From contig WAKY01000068.1 in NCBI GenBank assembly GCA_015523135.1, forward strand, positions 1 through 7,358: a stretch of DNA of 7,358 nucleotides, given 5' to 3'. Position 1 is the stretch's first letter. Each line of letters starts with the position of its first letter. The position numbers and the translations under genes are program-made. Under the pieces are notes generated by a model. The model did no database searches. It saw only the letters and a list, made by a program, of their open reading frames with translations, and had not been told where the DNA came from. Positions 1-5,716 of the stretch are shown here, piece after piece. This stretch comes from Candidatus Aciduliprofundum sp. (lineage in GTDB: Archaea > Thermoplasmatota > Thermoplasmata > Thermoplasmatales > Aciduliprofundaceae).

Positions 1-656
1 ACGGAAAGATACATCATCTGGAAGAGGCAAGTGAGAAAGAATTGCTAGATTTGATTCAATCTTTAAACGAGGATGAGTCAGTGCATGGAATAATGGTAAA
101 TTTTCCACTACCAAAGAACATAGACCCTATGAAGGTTCGCAGCGCAATCTCGCCCATAAAAGATGTGGATGGAATAAATCCTATAAACTATGGAAAGTTG
201 CTATTGGGTGAGGAAATATTGACACCAAACACTCCCAGGGCTGTTATAAGAATTCTTGAAAGAGAAACAGAGCTTAGGGGAAAGGATGTTTTAATCATAA
301 ACCGCACCCCCGTGGTGGGCAAGCCATTATCCCTATTACTCTTGAACAGGGATGCTACCCCAACCATAGCTCATTCAAAAACAAGGGATTTGAAGAAGAA
401 AGCATTGGAAGCGGATATAATCGTTGTAGCTGTAGGCAGGCCGGGGTTCTTGAGGGAAGATATAGTTCGCGAGGGAGCTATTTTAATAGATGTGGGCATA
501 AATGTTGTAAACGGAAAAATCGTTGGTGATGCAGAATTTGAGAGCATAGAAAAGAAAGCTAAAATCACTCCAGTTCCCGGAGGTGTAGGTACAGTTACAA
601 ATGCATGCTTGGTTGAGAATCTAGTAAAAGCGGCAAAGCTACAGGGAGTTATATGA
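1..656 (+). CDS. folD: FolD, methylenetetrahydrofolate dehydrogenase / methenyltetrahydrofolate cyclohydrolase (5' partial)
   Basis: Cytoplasmic one-carbon enzyme that interconverts 5,10-methylene-, 5,10-methenyl- and 10-formyl-tetrahydrofolate with NAD(P). The reading frame is open to the left edge (first whole codon at position 3, GKIHHLEEASEKELLDLI...), so the start and about 65 residues, including the catalytic Tyr and Lys, lie outside. Visible family blocks are HGIMVNFPLP, KDVDGINP (with the folate-binding Asp), the Rossmann segment NRTPVVGKPLS, AHSKT, VGRPGF, DVGIN and TPVPGGVG near the C-terminus. The usual Gln of the VQLPLP block is Asn here, and the usual Pro after PGGVG is Thr. The stop overlaps the next start as ATGA, so the two genes are translationally coupled. 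Family assignment is very secure; activity is inferred. Confidence 0.96.
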   Translation, partial: GKIHHLEEASEKELLDLIQSLNEDESVHGIMVNFPLPKNIDPMKVRSAISPIKDVDGINPINYGKLLLGEEILTPNTPRAVIRILERETELRGKDVLIINRTPVVGKPLSLLLLNRDATPTIAHSKTRDLKKKALEADIIVVAVGRPGFLREDIVREGAILIDVGINVVNGKIVGDAEFESIEKKAKITPVPGGVGTVTNACLVENLVKAAKLQGVI

Positions 657-1585
657 AAATTATAGCAGAGATCTGGGGAGAAAAAATAGATTTAGCAATA
701 GGAGAGATAAATGGGATATGCGAAGGAGAAGAAGTAAAATGCAGAATAATAAATGTGGATTACCCAGTTGCAATTATTGAAACTGATAACTATACCCCAT
801 TAAAAAGAGCAGGATTACTGAGGAGGATATCAAAGCACATTTATTCAGGAAAGAGTATTCCAAATTTAGGGATTAAATTAGAAGATTATGCCATTAGAGT
901 AAGAAAAAATAAAAATTGGAAGGAGAGAGAGATAATAAAATCTCTTGCGATGGGTATAGAAGGAAATGTGGTTCTTGAAAATCCAAAGAATATTATAAGG
1001 GTTTATGCAGAAAAAAATTTGTACATAGGTATAGAGCTTTATGATTTCTCAGAGCAGTCCTTTGAATCTCGCAGAGCAAAAAATCTCCCCATATCCTATC
1101 CTATAACTATGCATCCACGCTTAGCAAGAGCAATGATAAATTTAGCGAGAGTTAAAAGTGGGGCAAGGATATTGGACCCTTTTTGTGGTACGGGGAGCAT
1201 ACTAATTGAAGGAGCATTTATAGGTATGAAGATGCATGGGAGTGATATAGATGAGAGAATGCTAAAGGCATCTCAAATGAATTTAAGAAGTTTCGGGCTA
1301 GATGCAATCTTGGAAAAAAGGGATGTAGGTGAGATTGAGGGCTCCTATGATGCAATAGTCACCGATCCTCCCTATGGCCGCTCATCCTCCTCTATGGGCG
1401 AGGAAATTTATAAACTATACGATAGGGCGTTTAAAAAATTCTCAGAAGTTACATCCAATGTTGTAATAGCATTGCCAGATGAGAGAGCAATTAAAATTGG
1501 AGAAAAATATTTTGAATTTAGGGAAGTATATCCATATAGAGTGCACAAATCCCTCACAAGATACTTCTCATATTTCCGTATTTGA
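653..1585 (+). CDS. tRNA (guanine(10)-N2)-methyltransferase, Trm-G10/Trm11 family
   Basis: SAM-dependent enzyme expected to methylate the exocyclic N2 of guanosine 10 in tRNA. The 310 residues match the archaeal Trm-G10 plan: an N-terminal region with a THUMP-like RNA-binding part (about residues 75-132, including RVRKNKNW and the strand IRVYAEKN), then a Rossmann methyltransferase. The SAM-binding motif is DPFCGTGSILIEG at 175-187, an acidic residue follows at D198 (GSDID), and the catalytic motif is DPPYGRSS at 238-245. The (N/D)PPY-type motif marks an amino-group N-methyltransferase. Length is slightly below the roughly 330 residues usual for archaeal members. The start ATG overlaps the folD stop (ATGA), indicating co-transcription. 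The last 32 bp overlap the opposing membrane-protein gene. Mono- versus dimethylation cannot be told from sequence. Confidence 0.93.
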   Translation: MKIIAEIWGEKIDLAIGEINGICEGEEVKCRIINVDYPVAIIETDNYTPLKRAGLLRRISKHIYSGKSIPNLGIKLEDYAIRVRKNKNWKEREIIKSLAMGIEGNVVLENPKNIIRVYAEKNLYIGIELYDFSEQSFESRRAKNLPISYPITMHPRLARAMINLARVKSGARILDPFCGTGSILIEGAFIGMKMHGSDIDERMLKASQMNLRSFGLDAILEKRDVGEIEGSYDAIVTDPPYGRSSSSMGEEIYKLYDRAFKKFSEVTSNVVIALPDERAIKIGEKYFEFREVYPYRVHKSLTRYFSYFRI

Positions 1586-1784
1586 TAAACTCTCGAAGCT
1601 TTAAGATTTTAATTTGATTGCTCAGTATCTTGGCACTTTTTCTGGGCACGCCTTCTTTTATCAGAGTTTTGTAGAATATGCGCTTGTATTTCTTTGCCAT
1701 ATGAAGGTAGCCGATATAACTAAAAATAAGAGTAATTATTAGGAGAGGAATATAAGCCATAAGATATAACAATGTACGCTTCAT
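1554..1784 (-). CDS. small one-pass membrane protein, unknown function
   Basis: A 76-residue protein I do not recognise by name. Residues 5-27 form a strongly hydrophobic segment (LLYLMAYIPLLIITLIFSYI) after an N-terminal MKR, followed by a basic tail (KKYKR, then PRKSAK) of about 47 residues that should lie in the cytoplasm by the positive-inside rule. The tail piece EGVPRKSAKIL resembles a short helical pattern I recall in small archaeal membrane proteins; that resemblance is an impression only. The start ATG lies 7 nt after the stop of the acidic-protein gene, which supports an operon. Its last 32 bp overlap the opposing methyltransferase gene. The upstream Shine-Dalgarno match (GAGAT) is weak. 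That it is real rests on its operon position and its sensible membrane topology. Confidence 0.68.
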   Translation of the reverse strand: MKRTLLYLMAYIPLLIITLIFSYIGYLHMAKKYKRIFYKTLIKEGVPRKSAKILSNQIKILKLREFIKYGNMRSIL

Positions 1785-1791
1785 GCTGATC

Positions 1792-2154
1792 TCAGCTTTC
1801 TTCTTTCTTTAACTCTTCCTTATGCTCTTCAATTTCCTTTTCTATATTCTCATTTTTCCATTTTCCCCAATTTCCCTCTGAGAGCACCTTCTTCAATATG
1901 CCAACCACATCTCTGCTCTCCATGAACTGCTGAGTCAAAATGAAAGCTTGGTCTTTGCTCATACCTGCATCCACCAGAGATTTGTAGAAATTTGCTACCT
2001 GCTTGCCAAACTCCTCTGCACTTTGCCCAGAGTAAAGAGCATCTACTATTCCTTTTATCAACTCAGGCACTGTATCCCTCACTGCCTCCAATATTTCCTT
2101 AACTTCCTGAGCATCACTCTCTCTTTCCAATTCCACTTCTTTTTTTTCATCCAT
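1792..2154 (-). CDS. acidic, mostly helical protein of unknown function
   Basis: A 120-residue, highly charged protein that I cannot place in a family. Its ends are Glu/Lys-rich (start MDEKKEVELERESD, end EEHKEELKKEES) and probably coiled or disordered. The middle (about residues 18-95) reads as amphipathic helices with the pattern NFYKSLVDAGMSKDQAFILT. It has no signal peptide, membrane span or cysteine. I chose the ATG at 2154 because AAGGTGAT, a strong match to archaeal Shine-Dalgarno sites, lies 4 nt before it. An in-frame ATG at 2169 would add MKVIS and overlaps the regulator stop as TAATG, but its first codons are the Shine-Dalgarno site itself. It is sandwiched between a DNA-binding regulator and a membrane protein. 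It may be a partner of either; this is inference. Confidence 0.8.
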   Translation of the reverse strand: MDEKKEVELERESDAQEVKEILEAVRDTVPELIKGIVDALYSGQSAEEFGKQVANFYKSLVDAGMSKDQAFILTQQFMESRDVVGILKKVLSEGNWGKWKNENIEKEIEEHKEELKKEES

Positions 2155-2158
2155 ACTT

Positions 2159-2166
2159 ATCACCTT
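2159..2166 (-). promoter_or_regulatory. Shine-Dalgarno site that decides the start of the acidic-protein gene
   Basis: On the minus strand this reads AAGGTGAT, complementary to the archaeal 16S 3' end, 4 nt before the ATG at 2154. It favours that start over the in-frame ATG at 2169, whose possible site (AAGGA, just upstream) is poorer. Confidence 0.7.
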
Positions 2167-2168
2167 CA

Positions 2169-2603
2169 TTATTCCTTAGGGGCATCTCCCTTTATATTTA
2201 TTCCGAGCACTTTTAACCACTTCTTGACAGCATACTCTGAGATGGAATACACCTTCTCATTCTTCTTTTCCTCACATTCTACAATCCCATTCTCCACCAA
2301 ATCATTCAACTTCTCCCTAACTATGCGCCTGGAAGCTTTTCCTCTGGATTTCTTCAACTCATCCGTTATTTGAGAGGTGTTTAATTTTCCATAGGAGAAG
2401 AGGATTTCAATTATCTCCCTAGATATAGGGTCCTTAACCTCTGGGAAAATTATAGCGGGACTTATTTTCCCGTACTCCACATAAATATTTATCAATCTTA
2501 GATAAGAGGCAAGAATGTGCCTTATATAAACTAGATAATCATTTTCCAAATATTTTTCTAGTAGCTCCTCAACCTTTCTTATTCTCTTCTCCAAATCATC
2601 CAC
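2169..2603 (-). CDS. coiled-coil / winged-helix DNA-binding regulator
   Basis: Probable transcription regulator of 144 residues. Residues 1-20 (KRIRKVEELLEKYLE) are a likely coiled coil for dimerisation, followed by a helical linker to about 55. Residues 58-132 look like a winged helix-turn-helix: DPISREIIEILFSYGKLNTSQITDEL, a basic recognition-helix region (KKSRGKASRRIVREKLNDL), then a wing (GIVECEEKKNEKVYSIS) and a closing helix. The start is GTG at 2603: an in-frame TAA lies two codons upstream, and a TATA box sits about 27 nt before it, so the transcript is probably leaderless. It heads the three-gene minus-strand operon (TAATG junction with the next frame) and faces the serpin gene. A role in controlling itself and the serpin is inferred. 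No ligand domain is visible; the exact family is unknown. Confidence 0.82.
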   Translation of the reverse strand: MDDLEKRIRKVEELLEKYLENDYLVYIRHILASYLRLINIYVEYGKISPAIIFPEVKDPISREIIEILFSYGKLNTSQITDELKKSRGKASRRIVREKLNDLVENGIVECEEKKNEKVYSISEYAVKKWLKVLGINIKGDAPKE

Positions 2604-2625
2604 AGTTATTTAATGCTGGTCAGGG

Positions 2626-2641
2626 TATTTATAGATTTTGA
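2626..2641 (-). promoter_or_regulatory. TATA box and BRE for the regulator operon
   Basis: The minus strand reads TCAAAAT (BRE-like) followed by CTATAAATA. The TATA centre lies about 27 nt upstream of the GTG at 2603. This is the standard archaeal distance from TATA box to transcription start, so transcription should begin at or very near the start codon (leaderless mRNA). Seen in sequence; the start site is inferred. Confidence 0.7.
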
Positions 2642-2642
2642 G

Positions 2643-2659
2643 TGAAATTTTTCAAATTT
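2643..2659. promoter_or_regulatory. palindromic AT-rich element between divergent promoters (candidate operator)
   Basis: Contains TGAAA-TT-TTTCA (2643-2654), a perfect inverted repeat, overlapping AAATTT-TTC-AAATTT (2645-2659), also an inverted repeat. It lies directly upstream of the BRE of the regulator promoter and about 20 bp upstream of the serpin TATA box, a natural place for a dimeric winged-helix protein to bind. AT-rich DNA forms short palindromes easily by chance, so the operator role is speculative. Confidence 0.3.
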
Positions 2660-2671
2660 AAGCAATTATGC

Positions 2672-2690
2672 ACGAAAGTAATAAATAAAA
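2672..2690 (+). promoter_or_regulatory. TATA box and BRE for the serpin gene
   Basis: A purine-rich BRE-like CGAAAG is followed by TAATAAATAAAA. The centre of the box is about 25 nt before the ATG at 2709. With no clear Shine-Dalgarno site before that ATG, a leaderless or near-leaderless transcript is expected. Confidence 0.6.
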
Positions 2691-2708
2691 GCTGTGAGAT
2701 AGCAAAGT

Positions 2709-3950
2709 ATGAGCATGGGTAAAATTTCATCCATTATAACATTAATTCTCGCAACTCTGCTATTAGGCATCTATATTTTTCAAAATGCGCCTTCAATTAA
2801 AAATTCAAATAATGAAATCAAACCGCGATGGAGCAATGGAGGAGTTAATACCGAAAATCTCCAAGCTTTAGGGTATGCAAACAACAGGTTTGCTCTTTCT
2901 CTATTCAATGAAATATGGGGGCGGGAGAATAACACTTTCTTCTCTCCGTTGAGTATATGGATAGCCCTAGCTATGCTCTACGAGGGGGCAGAGGGGGAGA
3001 GTGCAGCTCAATTGCAAAAAGCTCTTTATATGCCTAAGAACAAAACAATTCTGCAGGAGAACATAAAGTATCTTCTTGATAAATTGAATAATGGGGAGAA
3101 TTATACCCTAAAAATAGCAAATGCCCTTTGGCCCAATGCAAATTCATCTGTAAAGAAAGAGTATGTAAATATCTTGGAAAATTACTACTATGCATATCTC
3201 CAGCATCTCAATTATTCCAAAGATCCCGAGAAAGCAAGAGAAATGATAAATTCTTGGATTGAAAATCAGACAAATGGAAAGATTAAAGAGCTGTTGCATA
3301 AAGGAGATGTTAACCCTCAAACAATTCTTGTGCTAACAAATGCCATCTATTTTTACGGATTATGGAGCCATCCATTCAACGCTTCGAAAACCAATGATGA
3401 ATATTTCTCAACTCCTCGTGGCAAGGTGAAGGTAAAGATGATGCACGATGAGTTAAAATTGAAATACGCGGAAGATGATGATGCACAAATTGTAGAACTT
3501 CCATACAAGGGCAAAAATATCTCAATGCTCGTTATTCTTCCAAAAACACAGGATTTTAAAATAAATCTTGCCAAGATTCAAAAATGGAAGGATAATTTAA
3601 GAGATGCCGAGGTAAATATTTCATTTCCAAAATTTGAGATGAAGGAGAGATTGAACTTGAAAAATTCTTTGGAAAATTTGGGAATTAAGGACATATTCAA
3701 TCCAGGAAAGGCAAATTTAAACGGCATAGCTCCTTCATTGAGCGTAAGTGATGTGGTACATCAAAGCTATGTTAAAGTTGATGAAAATGGAACTGAAGCG
3801 GCAGCAGCCACAGGCGTATCCGTTGGAGCTACTGCATTGCCTCTCTTGCCCCATGTGATATTCAAAGCAGACCATCCATTTCTCTTCCTAATACAGGACA
3901 AAATAACGGGAAGCATACTATTTATAGGCTGGCTCTCGGCTCCAACATAG
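2709..3950 (+). CDS. exported, membrane-anchored serpin (serine protease inhibitor)
   Basis: A 413-residue serpin, a suicide inhibitor whose reactive loop is cut by a target protease and then inserts into a beta-sheet. Residues 6-25 are a signal/anchor helix without a lipobox cysteine; the serpin fold starts near residue 56. Family landmarks are FFSPLSI (77-83), LTNAIYFYGLW (209-219), the hinge ENGTEAAAATG (359-369), the serpin signature FKADHPFLFLI (385-395) and the closing ILFIGWLSAP. The alanine-rich hinge with Thr at P14 predicts an inhibitor rather than a non-inhibitory member. Counting 17 residues from E359 puts P1 near T375, but the loop is about 4 residues longer than in alpha-1-antitrypsin, so P1 could be anywhere in 375-380 (TALPLL). 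This small/hydrophobic site suggests subtilisin-, elastase- or chymotrypsin-like targets. Ten Asn-X-Ser/Thr sequons fit an extracellular glycoprotein. The gene stands alone with its own promoter. Confidence 0.95.
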   Translation: MSMGKISSIITLILATLLLGIYIFQNAPSIKNSNNEIKPRWSNGGVNTENLQALGYANNRFALSLFNEIWGRENNTFFSPLSIWIALAMLYEGAEGESAAQLQKALYMPKNKTILQENIKYLLDKLNNGENYTLKIANALWPNANSSVKKEYVNILENYYYAYLQHLNYSKDPEKAREMINSWIENQTNGKIKELLHKGDVNPQTILVLTNAIYFYGLWSHPFNASKTNDEYFSTPRGKVKVKMMHDELKLKYAEDDDAQIVELPYKGKNISMLVILPKTQDFKINLAKIQKWKDNLRDAEVNISFPKFEMKERLNLKNSLENLGIKDIFNPGKANLNGIAPSLSVSDVVHQSYVKVDENGTEAAAATGVSVGATALPLLPHVIFKADHPFLFLIQDKITGSILFIGWLSAPT

Positions 3951-3957
3951 AAAAATG

Positions 3958-3963
3958 TTAAAT
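3958..3963 (+). promoter_or_regulatory. weak TATA-like box before the zinc-ribbon gene
   Basis: TTAAAT in an A/T-rich stretch, centred about 25 nt before the ATG at 3986, in the 35-bp gap after the serpin. The distance is right for a leaderless start and the match is poor. It would be the promoter of the zinc-ribbon to moaD gene run. Confidence 0.3.
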
Positions 3964-3985
3964 CCCATCATTCCATAGGGCGATT

Positions 3986-4513
3986 ATGAAATACTGCCCC
4001 AACTGCGGTGCCAAGCTCAGCGATAATGCCAAATACTGCCCATTTTGTGGTGCAAAACTTGAAGATTACATAGTTTATGAAAAGCCAAAAATTGAAATCA
4101 CTCCTGATTTAATATGTAGGCACTGCGGTAAGGGCAAGCTTATGCTTGTGGATGCGGATAGTGATATTCCATTGTACATGTGCCCTCACTGTGGCTGGTA
4201 CTATGGGGATTTCCTAGGAATTGGAAGGGCCATTTATTACGATTCAATACATTTAAAAATTGGAAGGATAATAAAGGCAGAGATAAGGATGCGCGGCCAT
4301 TTAAGAGTAAATATAAAAAACACGCCTGATTGGGAAGAAGAGGGGCTCACAGAATTAAGCAAATATTTGCACGATGATTTAAAAGAATATAGCATCTCGG
4401 ACATAAGGGATGCCCTAGTTTATCTCCTTGAAGAGAATGTTATTGAAAGTTATACGGAAAAAATAGATGACGAATTCCTATGGTTTGGGGTGAGGTTCGT
4501 TGATAGTGATTAA
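3986..4513 (+). CDS. double zinc-ribbon protein, unknown function
   Basis: A 175-residue protein with two probable zinc sites. The first is the common archaeal N-terminal ribbon, CPNCGAKL then CPFCGAKL (Cys 4, 7, 18, 21). The second is CRHCGKGK then CPHCGWYYG (Cys 44, 47, 66, 69). After residue 75 there are no further cysteines. The rest appears to be a mixed beta/alpha domain (IIKAEIRMRGHLRVNI) ending in a helical part that resembles a small winged-helix (YSISDIRDALVYLLEENVIESY, then a strand). That suggests nucleic-acid or protein binding, but I do not recognise the full architecture. It overlaps the next gene by 14 bp and leads the cytoplasmic gene run, so it may be co-expressed with the Nop5 protein. 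A transcription- or RNP-related role is a guess. Confidence 0.85.
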   Translation: MKYCPNCGAKLSDNAKYCPFCGAKLEDYIVYEKPKIEITPDLICRHCGKGKLMLVDADSDIPLYMCPHCGWYYGDFLGIGRAIYYDSIHLKIGRIIKAEIRMRGHLRVNIKNTPDWEEEGLTELSKYLHDDLKEYSISDIRDALVYLLEENVIESYTEKIDDEFLWFGVRFVDSD

Positions 4514-5297
4514 ATGGTATGGAGCATTCAAAATTGATAAAGGAGGAATAAAAGAAAAGTACATATTTCCAGACGAGCAAAGAGCGGATATTATCACAAG
4601 AATAAGAGAAGGAGATTACAGCATTATTCCATTCAAAGATAAGCATATGGTTTTTGAAGGAGAGCTCAAGGATAAGAGAGCATTAATATCCACAGCAATA
4701 GAAGTTGCCAAAAAGGAGATGAAAGAGGGACTTAGAGAGGATTACATACTAATTGAGAATCTAAACACATACGATGACCTCATTTCTACAATAAATTTGC
4801 TAAGTGAGAGAGCACTGGAATGGGATAGAATTGCAGAAATTAAGGGCAAGAATATGGATAGCGGAGATATGTTAAAGAAAGAGATTGAGGTCCTTGAGAA
4901 ATTAAAGGATGAAATTGCAGATGAGATTGATAATTTAAGTAAGAATGTATGCCCAAATCTCGCATTTCTTGTAGGAGCAATAATAGCAGCTAGGCTCATA
5001 TCAAGCGCAGGAGGATTGAGAAGATTGGCAACTTTGCCTGCAAGTACAATACAAGTGCTAGGCGCCGAGGATGCTTTCTTCCGGCATTTGAAATCCGGAG
5101 CAAAATGCCCAAAGCATGGCATAATTTTCCGAGTTCCATGGGTTAGAAACTCTCCTAAAAAATTGAGGGGCAAGATTGCAAGAACCTTAGCTGCTAAAAT
5201 TGCTATTGCTGCAAAAGTGGATTATTATAGAGGAGATTTCATAGGAGATAAATTAAAGGAGGATATGGAGAAGAGAGTGGAGGAGATAAGAAAATGA
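4500..5297 (+). CDS. Nop5/Nop56 family protein of the C/D-box guide RNP, short form
   Basis: Scaffold of the archaeal C/D-box sRNP, which places fibrillarin on target RNA for 2'-O-methylation. The C-terminal Nop domain is unmistakable: NLAFLVGAIIAARL (153-166), AGGLRRLATLPASTIQVLGA (170-189), the signature GAEDAFFRHLKSGAKCPKHG (188-207) and RGKIARTLAAKIAIAAKVD (223-241). At 265 residues it is well below the roughly 370-400 of crenarchaeal and Pyrococcus proteins. The helical region between the N-terminal domain and the Nop domain (about 97-150) is much shortened, which should affect the coiled-coil dimerisation arm. Start TTG at 4500 has GGTGAGG 5-6 nt upstream; GTG at 4506 is an in-frame alternative. 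The start lies inside the zinc-ribbon gene. Fibrillarin, often the neighbour, is not in this window. The stop overlaps moaE (ATGA). Confidence 0.92.
   Translation: MIVIKWYGAFKIDKGGIKEKYIFPDEQRADIITRIREGDYSIIPFKDKHMVFEGELKDKRALISTAIEVAKKEMKEGLREDYILIENLNTYDDLISTINLLSERALEWDRIAEIKGKNMDSGDMLKKEIEVLEKLKDEIADEIDNLSKNVCPNLAFLVGAIIAARLISSAGGLRRLATLPASTIQVLGAEDAFFRHLKSGAKCPKHGIIFRVPWVRNSPKKLRGKIARTLAAKIAIAAKVDYYRGDFIGDKLKEDMEKRVEEIRK
5279..5287 (+). promoter_or_regulatory. Shine-Dalgarno site of moaE inside nop5
   Basis: GGAGGAGAT lies 6 nt before the ATG at 5294, within the last codons of the Nop5 gene. Together with the ATGA overlap it gives translational coupling and fixes the moaE start. Confidence 0.65.
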
Positions 5298-5668
5298 TAA
5301 TCTTGGGTAAAAAAAGCGAGAAAGAGTTACTTTCTCTTATTGACCAAAATGGCTCTGGCTCCATAGTATCCTATTTTGGATATGTGAGGGGAGAAGTCGA
5401 TGGCAAGAAAGTCTCAAATATGCTATGCAAAGAGAAGGAGAATAGTGAGGAGATTATGGAAAAAATTGAAAATGAGATAAAAGAGAAGTTCCCAATAATA
5501 GATGTAATCTTGTACCACTCAATAGGAAATTTAAATGTAGGAGAGCTTGTTTCCGCTGTGATTGTTTCCTCTGTGCATAGAGCCGAGGGATTTAAAGCTT
5601 GCAAGTATGGCATTGATAAAATAAAAGAGCTAGAACCCGTAGAAAGAGAGGATGTCCTAAAAGAATAA
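5294..5668 (+). CDS. moaE: MoaE-like molybdopterin synthase large subunit (divergent)
   Basis: MoaE with thiocarboxylated MoaD adds the two dithiolene sulfurs to precursor Z (cPMP) to make molybdopterin. The 124 residues follow the fold: GSIVSYFGYVRGEVDGKKV (21-40; Arg32 of the VR pair), the helix of residues 51-66, VILYHSIGNLNVGE (71-84) and the SSVHRAEGF motif with His95-Arg96. In the C-terminal active-site region, IKELEP keeps the first conserved lysine (Lys111, equal to E. coli Lys119). The Trp-Lys pair that normally follows Pro-Phe is Glu117-Arg118, so the second lysine (E. coli Lys126) is replaced by Arg, and the protein stops soon after, without the usual tail. It is either a working divergent MoaE or an altered one. 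The neighbours E1 and MoaD support the Mo/W-cofactor role. Confidence 0.87.
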   Translation: MIILGKKSEKELLSLIDQNGSGSIVSYFGYVRGEVDGKKVSNMLCKEKENSEEIMEKIENEIKEKFPIIDVILYHSIGNLNVGELVSAVIVSSVHRAEGFKACKYGIDKIKELEPVEREDVLKE

Positions 5669-5704
5669 GGGGAATTATTTTAATATCCCTTCTAATTATC
5701 CATC

Positions 5705-5709
5705 GGAGG
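5705..5709 (+). promoter_or_regulatory. Shine-Dalgarno site of the OsmC-family gene
   Basis: GGAGG lies 7 nt before the ATG at 5717. It selects this start over the out-of-frame ATG at 5712 and shows that this gene is translated from a leadered message, probably by read-through from moaE across the 48-bp gap. Confidence 0.6.
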
Positions 5710-5716
5710 CTATGAT

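Noticed and set aside
1785..1796. GCTGA-TC-TCAGC inverted repeat at the acidic-protein stop
   Set aside because: The 2-nt loop is too small for a hairpin and the repeat spans a stop codon and the spacer before the membrane-protein start; probably chance.
1948..2373. 141-codon open frame on the + strand opposite the regulator and acidic-protein genes
   Set aside because: Its product is a Phe/Ser/His-rich run without family motifs; it spans two well-supported minus-strand genes and has no promoter or Shine-Dalgarno site. It is a shadow frame.
4742..5173. 143-codon open frame on the - strand inside nop5
   Set aside because: It lies opposite the highly conserved Nop domain and gives a Ser/Pro-rich product with no recognisable motif.
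5669..5690. GGGGAATTA...TAATATCCC as a terminator hairpin or promoter between moaE and the OsmC gene
   Set aside because: The stem pairs only at GGGA/TCCC with mismatches within. As a TATA box it would start transcription at about the Shine-Dalgarno site of the next gene. Read-through is simpler.
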